Part shown: piece after piece, positions 44,235 to 55,829 of the stretch
How the letters are laid out: the number at the start of each line of letters is the position of its first letter
How positions within the stretch are numbered: position 1 is the stretch's first letter
DNA from: Apodemus sylvaticus
Lineage: Eukaryota > Chordata > Mammalia > Rodentia > Muridae
Length of the DNA stretch: 64,000 bases
Reading direction: 5' to 3'
Assembly: GCF_947179515.1 (NCBI RefSeq)
Contig: NC_067487.1
Location: 44,952,014 to 45,016,013 of the forward strand
The notes under the pieces: model-generated
Seen by the model: only the letters and a program-made list of their open reading frames with translations
Told to the model about the DNA's origin: nothing
Database searches by the model: none
Made by a program: the position numbers and the translations under genes

Positions 44235-44505
44235 TTGAGGAGGGACCCATGTTTCTAGATGCATATGTAGCAGAGGATGGTCTTATCTGGCATCAGTGGG
44301 AGGAGAGGCCCTTGGTCCTTTGAAGGCTCAGTGCCCCAGTGTAGGGGAATGCCAGGGCGATGAGGTATGAGTGGGTAGGTGGCTGGGATGGGGGCTCTCA
44401 CAGAGGAAGGAGAAGAGGGATGGGAAGGAGGTTTCCAGAGGGGAAATCAGGAAAGGATATAACATTTGAAATGTAAATAAATAAAATATCCAAAAAATAA
44501 AAGGG
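44235..44505 (+). mobile_element. LINE-1 3'UTR end, sense, 5'-truncated
   Basis: GAGGAGGGACCCATGTTTCT, GCATATGTAGCAGAGGATGG, GGAGGAGAGGCCCTTGGTCC and CAGTGCCCCAGTGTAGGGG, then a polypurine stretch and ACATTTGAAATGTAAATAAA with an A-tail. It is the same 3'UTR lineage as the copy ending at 17.58 kb. Only the 3'UTR remains. Confidence 0.9.
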
Positions 44506-46830
44506 GTGGAGGAAACGATCATAATTTAAACTGAATCCAGACTGTGAACACTTAGGAAATCATCAGTTTTAAGGTTTATAAATGGTTTTCCCCCATTTGC
44601 TCTGGTATTGTGACCTAATAATAAAAAAATGGATAAAGCAAATGTATCTTGAATGAGAGCAATACCATGCTGGGGACATGGAAGAATAGAAAGTAGAAGA
44701 AAGGGCACATATCCAAGTACATGTAAGTGCATTTTCCTGAATGTGCACACTGCTGTCTTCTATTCTTGGCTGTACACATAGACTTTAGATTATTTAGTTT
44801 ATACAAACAGATCTCTCCAGGGAACAGAGTTTCACCGAGGATACCCAGGTCTTCTATTTCAGACCTCAGACTTTTTTTTAACACCATTGATGTATCTTGT
44901 TCAAAGACCTCTAACTTCTTGATTGAAGATTATTGAATAGATTTTCAAGCTCTATAGTCCACAGGTACTAACCCACTGTGGGATGGGCCCTAATCAAGTA
45001 ATCCAACACAATGAATCACTGTTTTATTATTATACACATTTTTATGACTTCTGTCCCTCTGAAGAGCAGAGACTAAGAAAGTAACCAAGATCTTTCTTAA
45101 TTCATCTTAAGTCTGTTGCCTTCAGATTGCACTAATGATGGTTGATGCAAAATAGGTTATATTGTTTTCATTTCCATGGTATGCATAGAATTCTCTTACC
45201 TTTTAAAAAATCAAATATGCAAGAATAATTTTCCATTTTAAAAGAAATAACTTTTCTGTGCTTGGATTTCAGAAAATGCAATGCTTTTTAAATGCCTATA
45301 AACTGAAAAAAACTAACTTTAAAAATCATCTGTATGTTTGAAATCACTCTAATGAGCCCCTCTCTAATTTTTAATATTTAGTCTACAGTTTACACTCAGT
45401 TCCTTATTGATTTGTATTTCAACAGTCTTTTTTTTTTAAAAGTTTGTCTACCTTGTTTCCTTGACAACAATTGAGTAGCAGTAATTTAAGAGGTGGAATA
45501 GTAGGTTAGTGTTTAAAAAAACTAAGAAAAGAGGTGAGATTTGACATGTAGAAGAGTCCTATGTGAAAATGGAACATTTAAAAATGTTAAATATTAATGA
45601 TATAGGAAAATGCATGTGCTCATTAGAACAACATTATAATGGAAAGACCTCAACATTGATATTTTTTCCCAAAAAGCAAGGCATGGAAATGACAAAATTT
45701 TTGAAAGAGCTGTTGACAAATGATGTTTTTATGCTCTAGTTCTTGAAAGAGAAATTGAACAGCATAAGTAGTTCTCAAATGCAGGAAAGGTTCATGCACT
45801 AATGAACTTTATACCTTAGCAGGCAGTCTTCATTTCCACCATCTACTTCCTCTTTCACTCCTTTCCCAACACAATACCATGTAAGTGACTTTTCAACTCC
45901 GTACTGAGCTAGGTCAAGGTGAATACAGTGTGCTACATATGCAATAAAATGTTAATTAAATAAGCATAAACAGAGTGATCCCATACATTTGGAAGGTGTC
46001 ATCCGAGAGAGTCCTAGTATTCTAAGAGTTGCTCTGACCCACATGGCTTTCTAATTGACCTGATTGAGGCAAAGAGCGATGGACAAAAGATACACACACA
46101 TACACAAACACACACACACACACAGAGAAAATCTGAAAGTGGATGGGCATTTATGGAGAAACACTGGCAGCATCCCAGAAATGCAATAAAACAGCACAAG
46201 GAGAAGGTAGTTTTAACTAGTCTTGATGAGGACACAGTCTCAGGCTGCAGTTATCCTTGAAAACCAAGCTGTGGTTGTTACTTTCTGCACACATTGTCAG
46301 CAGCCGTACTTCTGACCCATGGAAAGCAATGCCATTCCTGTGGGTCTGAGGCATTGGAGTCCTTGATGCCATACTCAGCAATAATGCATGCTTTCTTGGG
46401 ACTTCATCTTTTCTCTGAGAAGAGTACTAAGCAAGAATTGGCAGCTCCATTGAGGGAGTAGAGGAGGATTACCTCAGAACCCAAGAAACAGTGTGTGGTA
46501 GGAATGTAGACAAAGCTTTAGAAGAACTGGTTGGAGCAAGGGCAGACAAAACCATCACAACCAAACTAAGAACCTGAGCCTGGAGGCAAAGCATGACCTA
46601 GACAGTCTCTGAAAAATTTCCACATAAACACATTCTACCTATATTATTGTAAATATCTTAGTTTTAAAATAAATAAATAGTAAAATCTAGTGTTAGCAAA
46701 TGATAAAAATACCCCTTTCAGTCTTTTTTAATTTTAATTTTAATTTTATACAACACAATATATACCAATCATAATTTATACCAATCATAAAAATGATGAA
46801 CATTTTATTAAATGAACATAAAAAGATAAA
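44506..46830. other. Unique stretch with two small simple repeats
   Basis: AT-rich with no exon recognised. It contains the CA repeat at 46091-46124 and a short TTTTAA run at 46727-46752. The block 46220-46610 is less AT-rich, but its frames are short. Confidence 0.4.
46091..46124. repeat. Imperfect (CA)n microsatellite
   Basis: CA units with TACACA and AAACA interruptions. Confidence 0.9.
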
Positions 46831-46832
46831 GT

Positions 46833-47480
46833 CTTTTTGTTTGTTTTGTTTTTTAGTAGAGCTTAAAATCTTGGCTCTTACTGTGGTTCAAATGCAAAAT
46901 ATGAACAATTTTTAGACTTTGGAGTCCATTGTAATAGGCTGTACTCCAATGTCCCTCATATCACCAAATATTTTTACCTCCATAGAAGCTAAGCTGAAAG
47001 TTCTGCTGTGCCAAGGAATGAATTGTAGGCGCAATTGTTTGGATAAAATTTCCTGCTATGGTCAAAGCTACTTGACTTGAGTGATTGTCATCATTCTCAG
47101 CCCACAAATAACAGGTTACATTCATTTGAGAAATGGTATGTGTATTAAGATGGTCTATCCATGAAGTCATTCATCAACTGTCTCCATGAGCAATGGTTCT
47201 GCTTGAGGGAGGCACAGACATTAGGTGAGGCTAAGATTCTGGTTCACTGATTTGGAAAAGCATTCATCTCAGAAAATGAGTAACTTATGAGGTCATCTTC
47301 TTCAAAATTGATAAAATAATTATAAAAATCAAGCAAAACATTCAGTCTTACTCTTTGTTGTTCCCTAAGAAGCCACCACCCAAAGTAATTGTCTACATTT
47401 CTTTTGGCTGTATAAATAATTTTGAAATATGTAAGCTGTTCTGAAAACCATAGAATAGTGTAAAGATATGAAATAAACAA
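46833..47480 (-). pseudogene. Unidentified coding-like segment, possible retrocopy
   Basis: Two minus-strand frames in different phase look more protein-like than chance: 47244-47480 (with WWLLREQQRVRLNVLLDFYN and an acidic FEEDDL stretch) and 46961-47170 (VTCYLWAENDDNHSSQVALT followed by AGNFIQTIAPTIHSLAQQ). A shift of phase near 46985 would continue into an EVKIFGDMRDIGVQPI-like end with a stop at 46912-46914. About 60 bases further left is a T-rich run (46833-46854), the mirror of an A-rich tail. I do not recognise the protein. A decayed processed pseudogene fits best, but plain chance frames remain possible. Confidence 0.3.
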
Positions 47481-47486
47481 TCATAC

Positions 47487-47575
47487 TAATAGAGAGGCTG
47501 AGATAGAGGAAGCATGATTTCCAGACCATTATGTGGTATACAGCAAGACACTGTCACGTACAAACAAGCAGAAAG
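47487..47575 (+). mobile_element. Very old B1-like SINE fragment
   Basis: GAGAGGCTGAGATAGAGGAA...TTTCCAGACC...ACAGCAAGACACTGTCACG resembles the middle and end of a B1 SINE at high divergence. No tail or target-site duplication. Weak. Confidence 0.4.
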
Positions 47576-47712
47576 TGTATATGGATAGTACAATATTGGT
47601 CCTATTTCTCCAATTACCAAATTAGAGAGATGACTGGTGACAGCCAACAAATTTTTAATTCCTCATATTTTTGAATTTCAATCAGTTAGGATATGTTGGT
47701 AATATTAATTTT

Positions 47713-49338
47713 CATATTAAGAGATATTAAGGGTGATTGTTACTTTCTGTTATTATTGTTATTAGAGATGGAATTATGTTTGTGTGGATTAGTTGAAAGA
47801 TTACTTTCTTGCTTTTTCTATGGTGTAGTTTTCCTCTGTGTGTTGATGTTTTCCATTTATTCTTCCTAGGGCTGGTTTTGTGAAAGATATTGTGTAAATT
47901 TGGTTTTGTCACGAAATAGCTTGTTTTCTCTGTCTATGGTAATTGAGAGTTTTGCTGGGTATAGTATCCTGGGCTGGCATTTGTGTTCTCCTAGAGTCTC
48001 TATGACATCTGCCCAAGATCTTCTACTTTTCATTGTCTCTGGTAAAAAGTCTGGTATAATCCTGATAGGCTTGCCTTTATATGTTATTTGACCTTTTTCC
48101 CTTACTGCTATTAATATTCTCTCTTTGTTTACTACATTTGGTGTTTTGATTATTATGTGATTGGAGGAATTCCTTTTCTGGTCTAGTCTGTTTGAAGTTT
48201 TGTAGGCTTCTTGTATGTTCATGGGCATCTCTTTCTTTAGGTTAGGGAAAGTTTTTTTTCTATAATTTTGTTGAAGATATTTACTGGCCCTTTAAGTTGG
48301 GAATCTTCACTCTCTTCTGTACCTGTTATCCTTGGGTTTGGTATTCTCATTGTGTTCTGGATTTCCTGGTTGTTTGGGGTTAGGAGCTTTTTGTGTTTTC
48401 TTTGACTGTTGTATGAATGTTTTCTATGGTATCTTCTGCACCTGAGATTCTCTCTTCTACTTCTTGTATTCTGTTGGTGATACCTGCATTTATGGTTCCT
48501 GATCCTTTTGCTAGGTTTTCTAGCTCCGAGGTTCTATCACTTTGTGATTTCTTTATTGTTTCTATTTTCAGTTTTAGATCCTGCATGGTTTTGTTCAGTT
48601 TCTTCACCTGTTTGATTGTGTTTTCCAATAATTCTTTAAGGGAGTATTTATGCCCTTCTTAAAGTCCTCTATCATCATCATGAGAAGTGATTTTAGATCT
48701 GAATCTTACATTTCTGGTGTGATGGTGTATCCAGGACTTGCTATGGTGGAAGAATTGGGTTCTGATAATGTCAAGTAACCTTGGTTTCTGTTGCTATGTT
48801 CTTATGCTTACTTCCCACCATCTGGTTATCTCTAGTGCTATCTGCCCTCACTATATCTGACTGCAGCCTGTCCTTCCTGTGATCCTTGTTATGCCAGAAC
48901 TCCTCAGAATCAAGCTGTCTCTAGAGTGATCCTGTGATTCTGGGATCCCGTGATCCTGAAATCCTGGGTTTGTCCAAGTTTCTGGGAATCAAGTTCTCTC
49001 TAGTACCCTGAAATCCTGGTGTGACCAAGATCCTGGGATCTTGTGATCCTCTAATCCTGTGATCCTGTGTTCCTATGATCCTGGGCATATGAAAGCTCCT
49101 GGGAGAGGAGCTCCCTCTGGGTGTTGTGGGACTGGCTGTGGAGTTTGTGCACAAAGTCTGCTCAGGGCACCAGCCCAAACAGCTCCGTCTCTTTTTTTAT
49201 AAGCTTTGTCTTGAGCCAAAGCTGTATCTATCACCCTTTGCCCCAACAGCCAATAAGTATAGAAACCTTTGCAAATTTACTTGGACTCTTCTAGGACCTG
49301 TCGAAGAGTCTTGGGTCAGGAGAAATCTTGAGGACAGC
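47713..49338 (-). mobile_element. Antisense LINE-1 5'UTR and ORF1, lacking almost all of ORF2
   Basis: Right to left: a 5'UTR-like region (49338 to about 48670), then ORF1. The ORF1 coiled coil (minus 48380-48628, with NRIQEVEERISGAEDTI) and the RRM/C-terminal part (minus 47866-48228, with RSNRLDQK-like, RRSWADVIETLGEHKCQP and SITIDRENKLF) are readable, with a frameshift between them. The match stops at the very start of ORF2 (AAGAGATATTAAGG, about 47720). There is no 3'UTR or A-tail. AATATTAATTTT (47701-47712) and AATATTGATTTT (49339-49350) flank the segment and could be an imperfect target-site duplication, but the sequence is simple. The exact right edge is uncertain. Confidence 0.85.
48925..49085. 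repeat. GATCCTG-rich short tandem repeats in an L1 5'UTR
   Basis: Irregular 8-10 base units such as TGTGATCCTG, GGGATCCTG and GAAATCCTGG are repeated about a dozen times. On the minus strand they read CAGGATCACAGGATTAG-like. They lie within the 5'UTR part of the antisense L1 and underlie the arginine/isoleucine/glycine repeats of the 85-residue minus frame here. Confidence 0.85.
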
Positions 49339-49350
49339 AATATTGATTTT

Positions 49351-50005
49351 TTTTTTCAGTTACTTCACTGTCTGTACAGGTAAGTCAATTTTGGTGAGGG
49401 CACTAGAATATAATTCTTTCTCCTAGACTTCCAAGCTAGAGAACAAAAGCAAATCCTTACTTTGTCATCTTTAGCAGGCCTTATCTGACTCCTATTCTCT
49501 TAGTCATATTTTACACCTAGCTCTAGATCAATGCTCTTATCTGCTTTTCCTCCAGCTACATCTCATGACAGCAGTAAGAAACGCCATTGATTTAGTAATA
49601 TTCCTCTTTGACTTACCTTTGTTTCTTATGACTTCAGCCTCACAGTTAATTCAAGTGGAAAACATGCCCAATGAAATCTACTCTGCCTAGGAGTGTTCAT
49701 ACTGTAATCAGGCCTTGTCCTATTTTCAAGTCTTCTGCCAAAGTTTTGCTCAGTAGAATGGCTACAGAAAACATTGGTGTGCTGTGTACTTTACAAATAT
49801 GGAAGAATGAAACTGCTATGAGGCTGGAATGGGGAAAGTCTGGTCAGTATATATTAATTACATTTATGTAGGAATAGGAGGTACTCCTCTGTGATTCCTC
49901 GGCAGGGTGACCCAGTTGACCAAAATGGACCCAACATTTCAAAAACCTAAGAATAAGTGTACTAAAAGTTTTGTGAAGAAGAACCGAGAAATGTCTTTAG
50001 CTTCA
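49351..50005. other. Unique sequence
   Basis: No gene or repeat recognised. The first part could still be L1 5'UTR if the element extends further right. Confidence 0.35.
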
Positions 50006-50007
50006 TA

Positions 50008-50225
50008 GCACACACTTGTAGCAGAGCCATAGAGAGTATAGGGAAGAGGATTATAAGCTCAAGGCCACCTTTGCTACAGAGTGAATTCAAGGCTAGTCTG
50101 AACAATGGGGTGAGCCACTGTGTATGCCTCAGTGGTTTAGTGCCTGTTTAGGACGCACAAGGCACTAACCTTAGTCCTTATTATCACAAAAAATAGAAGA
50201 GGTTTGAAAAGTTAAAATACAAACT
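50008..50225 (+). mobile_element. B1-ID dimeric SINE (B4-like), sense
   Basis: The left half resembles B1 (AGCTCAAGGCCACCTTTGCTACAGAGTG-type sequence, with the AAGGCTAGTCTGAACAATG end). The right half resembles an ID element (GCCTCAGTGGTTTAGTGCC, GCACAAGGCACTAACCTTAG). It ends in an A-rich stretch with AAAAAATAG. The order B1 then ID is that of rodent B1-ID dimers. Old and diverged. Confidence 0.7.
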
Positions 50226-50639
50226 TTAAAAAAAAAGGAAAACTAAAGAAAAGATATCCTGAATGGATAGAAAAGGTTGTTTCCAGAAGCCAAAAGCTTT
50301 TAAACATATAGAGAGGCACCAAAGGCCTTTGACATAAATTCATGTGTTTCCCCGTATTTGGCCACCACGTGGAGATGAAATGATACTATTTCTGATGACA
50401 CTACATACCTTGGATGAATGATATAGAGAAATCAAGCTATAACAGATCCAAGGAGGCTAGTTTTTATAGCTCTAGTAGGTTCAAGTCAGGCTACCAAGAG
50501 AGAGAAAAGGAGACAGTGGTCTTAGCTGTAAATCTGAGAAATTATGTATGTAAATCTATAAATTATGTATGAGAGCAAAATATTTGACAAGGTACATCTG
50601 GTAGAAAAATAGTGGTAGTGCTGTTATGGGAGTGAGCAA

Positions 50640-51440
50640 CTGCTCTCTAATAGGATTTGAGACAAACTCCACAAGAAAGAATCCATTCATAGCACTGTAA
50701 ACTGCTCAGCAACCTAGAGCAGGGAGATCACAGGCAAGAACATAAAGCCTTTGTTCAGCTAAAGTGAAATAGAACCAAACTGCCTTCCGAGTATTTATGT
50801 TTACACTAGTAATACTACAAATGCTATTCTTGGATTTAACCAAAGAATCATCTCTAGTGAAATGTGATGGATGCAGAGAATTGTGACTAAACACCAGGGT
50901 AGATGGTAAATGACCAATATACATTTGCTCAGCACAAAACTAAAAATGTATGGTCACCTCCTCTAAGGCTCAGGAAACATTTAAGATGAAGGAGTAGGAA
51001 GACCTGCAAAGTAAGTAGAGGGGCTACGAAATGTCTTCTTTTTGGGTAGGCCATTGGAATCACAAACTCACAGCACCTATGGAAACCTACACTGTGTCTA
51101 AACAAGATTGGGCCCATCAACAATCACATATAGATTAAGGAAGGGCTGATAGACATTACCCCTCACTGCTCAACTATTTACTGATAGAATCAGTGAGAGG
51201 GTAAATTATTATCTCCAGTAATATTCACACTGCTGACTGAATGGTTCCAACCGACAGCTTCGAGCCAATGATTACACTAAATGTAAGACTAAAAGTTATT
51301 AATCTTGGAAAGGGACATGGGGGGTTAGGGAATTGTATTAATAAGGATAGGAGGAGAGAGGGTGAAGGAGAGATCAATCAGAATACATGATGTAAATTTA
51401 TGACATTGTCAAACAAAAGCAATCAAAATTTTAAAAACAG
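50640..51440 (+). mobile_element. Old LINE-1 3'UTR, sense
   Basis: Landmarks are CAGGCAAGAACATAAAGCC, CATTGGAATCACAAACTCAC, AACAAGATTGGGCCCATCA, TTTACTGATAGAATCAGTG, CAACCGACAGCTTCGAGC and a G/A-rich AAAGGGACATGGGGGGTTAG, then a simple T/A-rich end (CAATCAAAATTTTAAAAAC). The arrangement matches an old rodent L1 3'UTR as I remember it, possibly the same lineage as the antisense copy at 5.65 kb. No coding sequence remains. Confidence 0.5.
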
Positions 51441-51441
51441 G

Positions 51442-51628
51442 TCTTATAAGGTAGCATTATAGGTAAGGATATATTTGCCACCAAATCGGAGGATCTGAGT
51501 TGAATCCTTGAATGCAAATAGAATGAGGAGAGGACATGCTCCTGGAAGTTATCTTATCTCAATAATATGCACATAGCCACATCCACACACAAAGTATACA
51601 AGTACTTACAAAATAAATAAATGAAAAA
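51442..51628 (+). mobile_element. B3-type tRNA-derived SINE, sense
   Basis: GGTAAGGATATATTTGCCAC...CCAAATCGGAGGATCTGAG with a B box (GAGTTGAATCCTTG), then CACATCCACACACAAAG and an AAATAAATAAATGAAAAAAT tail. Same family as 34.0 kb. The A-box end is degraded. Confidence 0.6.
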
Positions 51629-51629
51629 A

Positions 51630-52926
51630 TATTTATGTGTCTTCTTAATTTAATTGATTTGGACAAACTATGATTTGGTCATTGCTTTAAATATTGCAAT
51701 TTACATAACAAAGTATTTAGTATAGCCAACTTTCACAAATTTGCCATATGATTGTAGTAAACTTGTATGCATTTCCTTTCTATCTTTATACTTTGGTGAC
51801 TGAATTCCCAAATTGCTTCTAGATATGACTATGAGCCCAATTTACATGTGAATTAAAGTCTAGCCCTCTCTGACGAACAGTAAGACAGTGAATGTAAATA
51901 CTACTTTTCCATGGAGTGTGGACATGTTCCTCCTTGCAGGGGAACATGTCACAGTATAAGCCAGTTCTTTCTATCCTGTCAGAAGATAAAGCACAGAGCC
52001 ACACTCAATATTATATCCAAGGTCATTACAGACTATGTAGCTCCCAGCCAGTCAACCAGGCTCTGTGAATGGATTCATGTTTGCAACCAACATCAGACAG
52101 TTCATTCCAAAATAACTATGCTACAGAATTGAGAAGTAAATAAATAGCTAATATTTAAATTGGTAACTTTGGGGAAATTGTTTTTAAAGCTTAAATATAG
52201 ACTTGTATCCACAAATATTTCCTATACTATTATTTAATATTTCATTAAGACATGACAGTATTGAATTAAATATATAACTTTTTCCAGTACCTATTTTGAA
52301 ACTATTTACCCTATACTATTTACTTGCCTATCATCTCTACAATATGTACAATCAAACCAAAGGAAAATACATGTGAAGAATAACATGCAGCAACTTCAGG
52401 GATGCGGTTATGACGTGATGACATTATAGAACACCTTGCTGGTTTGGATGGAGTGCATAAAGATAACGAACCATGAGGACACAAATGAGAATCCTGTAGT
52501 AAGTGATGGCGCTGTTCCTGGAAGCGATGTGATTATTTTTCATCCTCTCATGAAGAGATAGATAAGCTGTGGAGTTCAAACAGTGGTGAAGGCTCTGCCA
52601 TCATTGGTTTACATGCTAAGGAGACTAAATACGTATTGATTGTCTAAATGATAATGGGAGAGAACAAAAACAATCCATGGATGTTTGAAATGATTGAGAG
52701 CCACTCTGTCTCATCTGCCAGACAAGCTGACCCAGAGCCCTAAAGACAACTTGAGGGAAGAATGTGGGTAGTAACAAGAAAAGGGTGTTTTTGTCTATCA
52801 CATCTCAAATGTTCAGGGGCAGGCCACACAAAAACATCTAGCATGCTGTTCTACATCTAAAAACAAATTTGGCTTTATGCAAAAACAAACCACATAAGCA
52901 TGTACACATGTACACACATATTCAAC

Positions 52927-52930
<4 letters not shown>
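51630..52930. other. Unique stretch, one GC-richer block
   Basis: No gene. The block 52385-52760 is less AT-rich (GGGATGCGGTTATGACGTGA, CTGTTCCTGGAAGCGATGTG) and includes a CRE-like TGACGTGA at 52411-52418. It might be a conserved element or an old repeat, but neither can be shown. Confidence 0.35.

Positions 52931-52977
<47 letters not shown>
52931..52977. repeat. (CA)n microsatellite
   Basis: About 23 perfect units. Confidence 0.95.
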
Positions 52978-52978
<1 letters not shown>

Positions 52979-53409
52979 CTAAGCACAAATAGCATATAGC
53001 AAGCACGACTCAATTTGCAGGCAGGGTCACAACTCCTGTTGCTAACTTTACTGGTCCTTCCTTCTGTTAGCTTGATTACTGTCTATACAGAGTGAGGAAA
53101 AAGACCTTGACATTGTAAGTTTATCTCCAAAAAGAAGCAGAAAATGGAAAAATATCAAGTTACTGCTTCTATAGATGGCTTTATTATGTACAATGTCACA
53201 GGAAAGAGGGTAGGGTTATGTTTCAGCCAGAAACTGTTTCCAAAATGATTTCTCCACAGCCTGAAACTTCTTATAGCCTCATATAAGTATACTTGAACTT
53301 AGTGTTACTAAGTGTTAATTTTATTGTAAATATTCTCAAAAAAATTATTTATAAGCTTCTAAGCTTTTCAATACGTTGTATGCCCTTATGCTGCTCACAT
53401 TAACGGAAA

Positions 53410-53580
53410 TACATGCTTGGACAGGTGGCTTGCTGGTTAGCCGTGTGTTCTGCTCTTGCACCATCTCTAGCTCCAGAGGGATCTCATGTTTCTGGCCTTT
53501 GTATTTTGACACTTGTGTGCACATGCTCATACACAGGCCCACACACATATAGATATTACAATTCAAAAAGAAATCTTTGT
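53410..53580 (+). mobile_element. B2/B3-class SINE, sense, diverged
   Basis: TGGACAGGTGGCTTGCTGGTTAG-like head with an A box, GTGTTCTGCTCTTGCACCAT, CCAGAGGGATCTCATG, then GTGTGCACATGCTCATACAC and an A-rich tail that runs into a TATATA microsatellite. It is an old tRNA-derived SINE. Exact family uncertain. Confidence 0.6.
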
Positions 53581-53581
53581 A

Positions 53582-53594
53582 AATATACATATAC

Positions 53595-53626
<32 letters not shown>

Positions 53627-53640
53627 TTATGTGTGTGTTT
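53582..53640. repeat. (TATACA)/(AT)n microsatellite
   Basis: ATACATATACATATACAT units followed by (AT)n and TATG variants, at the tail of the preceding SINE. 53641-54119 is AT-rich unique sequence. Confidence 0.9.
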
Positions 53641-54119
53641 GTAGACTTTATGTTTCTGAAGTCAAAGGCAGATTTAATTTATGTTTTATCTTTGGTAATG
53701 ATACTAAATAAATTTAAAATTACTAAGGCCAGGAATTAAAATTATATAGTTATAGTGTTTAAAAGACATGGTTTATATATTATTGCGATTTAAAATTATA
53801 ATCTTAAGATATTTATAGTTCACTCAGAATTTATATAAAATTTACAATCTGTAGCTGTAGGAGTTGGAGCTCAGGGGCCAAATTAATTAACAGAATTTGC
53901 TACTCCTTACTTATATTTTCAATCAGAAACGTGGCTGTAATGGGTGTTTTGTTATCTTACAGTCTCCAGGAGCAAATGTTTTAGGTTGATACAGCTCCAA
54001 AAGACCTATATCATTGATAATCCTATAGATGATAAAGCCTTTGCTAGTTTCATTTGCAGAACTTAAATTTTACAGTTTCTATTCATTATTTTATGCCTTA
54101 TAACAGCCCACAGCTTCTG

Positions 54120-54505
54120 TCTTAGTCAGGGTTTCTAGTCCTGCGCAATCATCATGATTAAGAAACAAGTTAGGGAGGAAAGGATTTATTCAGTTTACAC
54201 ATCCACATTGTTGTTCATCATCAAAAGAAGTCAGGACTGGGTCTCAAGCAGGCTAGGAAGCAGGAGCTGATGCAGAACCCATGGAGGGATGTTATTTACT
54301 GACTTGCTTCCCCTGCCTTGCTCATCTTGCTTTCTTATAGAACCCAGGACTACCAGCCCAAGGATGGCACCACCCACAATGGGCCCTCCTGAGAAAATGC
54401 TGTACAGCTGGATCTCATGGAGGCATTTCCTCAAGGGATGCTCCTTTTTCTGTGACTCCAGGTTGTTGTCATGTTGACACACAAAACCAACCAGTACAGC
54501 TTCCT
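54120..54505 (+). mobile_element. Rodent interspersed repeat, sense (L1-type 3' end?)
   Basis: GTCTTAGTCAGGGTTTCTAG, AGGGAGGAAAGGATTTATTC, AAGAAGTCAGGACTGGGTC, GCAGGAGCTGATGCAGAACC, CTTTCTTATAGAACCCAGGA, GGCACCACCCACAATGGGC, GATCTCATGGAGGCATTTCC and TTGTCATGTTGACACACAAA form a very common rodent repeat. I recognise the sequence but not with certainty the name; an L1 (Lx-type) 3' end is my guess. A more diverged member lies at 28.8 kb. The 98-residue minus frame over it is a by-product. Confidence 0.7.
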
Positions 54506-55725
54506 TCCATATATTAGACAACATCAAGAATATGGAAAATAAAATGAACTAAAACACATGCCAGCTGTTTTATGGCTTTATAGATTGGATCACAGTCAAC
54601 CAGACAGTCAAATGGCATGCCAGTGTTTATAGAGAGAGCATCAGCAGACATGGAGGACATTTCTCGATAAATCACTCCCAGGGGACTTGTGGAAGCACAT
54701 ACCCCAGCTCTAGAGAACAAGACAGCTACCTTGTCAAGGTTATACCAGATTGAAAGTGAGGGAAATGAGTACAGAAGCTTTACACAGAGAACAGACCTAG
54801 ATCAGCTTATGCCTTTTGCTATTCTTTCATTATAATACACATTATGTAAGCAATGGGCAAGAATACAGATTCTAATCATAATATATTTAAAAATAAAGCT
54901 AGTATTTTAGCCTCTTTCTTAGCCTCCACTTGGTGAAATAATATAGCTGTTATTTCATAATCTAGATACAGAGATGGATCATCTTAGTAATCATGGCACA
55001 CAAAACCTGGTTTATTCTAACCAGGTTTTAAGTAAATGTTCTGTTCTCCTCAGGAGGATTCTTGGGATATACAGTTAATGTTTGGCTTTTCTATGAGTTG
55101 AGTAGATGCTTCATTTGGTAAAGTAGATGATGCAACATAAGGACCTGATTTCACAGAAATCCATATTAAATGTTGAGCACATGACATATGTCTATAATGT
55201 TCTATATATATAAATACAAGGAGGAGCCCTGAAGCCCATTCAGCAGTTAATCTAGCAAAATCAGGAAGCTTCTTGTTCTCTAAGATACTATATCAAAAAG
55301 TAACCATGGAGGGTATTTTTTTTTAGTCATTAAAAGTGATTTGTTTCCTCAGTGAGACTATCTTGGAGAAAATTATTTGTTTTTACAAGTGGTTATTAAT
55401 TGGATCTAGCATCTAGGTTAGGGATAGGGTAGTGGGCCCACTTCTCAGACTCCAGGACATCTTTGGAGGTTCTTGGTCTCACAATGTCAGGTCAGGATTT
55501 TTTGTTGTTATTTTAACCTCAGAAGTCTTTTTGTGTATATGTTATGGCTTCAGTTTTATGTTTTTATGGAATTCCGTGTATGTGAAAATGGGTGTGTCTC
55601 AGCATTCAAATGTGGTTTTCTGTGCTTTTTCTTTAGCTCCTTTTCCTCTAATTTTTCCTACTCTGACCTGCTAGGTTTTTTTTTTATCTTATTTTATTAT
55701 TACTACTTCGATGACTATTTGTTTA
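54506..55725. other. Unique stretch with a possible very old SINE
   Basis: No gene. At 55098-55230, GATGCTTCATTTGGTAAAG...AACATAAGGACCTGATTTC has the layout of a decayed tRNA-derived SINE (GGTAAAG then a B-box-like block), too diverged to assign. The Phe/Tyr-rich frames near 55.4-55.8 kb are chance. Confidence 0.35.
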
Positions 55726-55727
55726 TT

Positions 55728-55826
55728 TTCTACTTAGCTTTGCCTGTCCTAGAACTCATTATTTGGACCAGGATGACCTAGAACTTACAGATCATTGACT
55801 GCTGCCTCAGAGTGCTGGAATTAATA
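55728..55826 (-). mobile_element. Old B1 SINE fragment, antisense
   Basis: TTTGCCTGTCCTAGAACTCA, TTTGGACCAGGATGACCTAG and GCTGCCTCAGAGTGCTGGAA are the reverse complement of the central B1 SINE, diverged, with the 5' part missing. Confidence 0.75.
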
Positions 55827-55829
55827 CTC

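Noticed and set aside
46961..47170. Retroviral envelope fragment
   Set aside because: The phrase VTCYLW...NHSS briefly looked envelope-like, but no other envelope landmark, LTR or polymerase sequence is nearby.
48921..49178. Arginine/glycine-rich 85-residue minus frame
   Set aside because: It is a translation of the GATCCTG short repeats in an L1 5'UTR.
54231..54527. 98-residue minus frame
   Set aside because: It lies wholly within a common interspersed repeat and is antisense to it.
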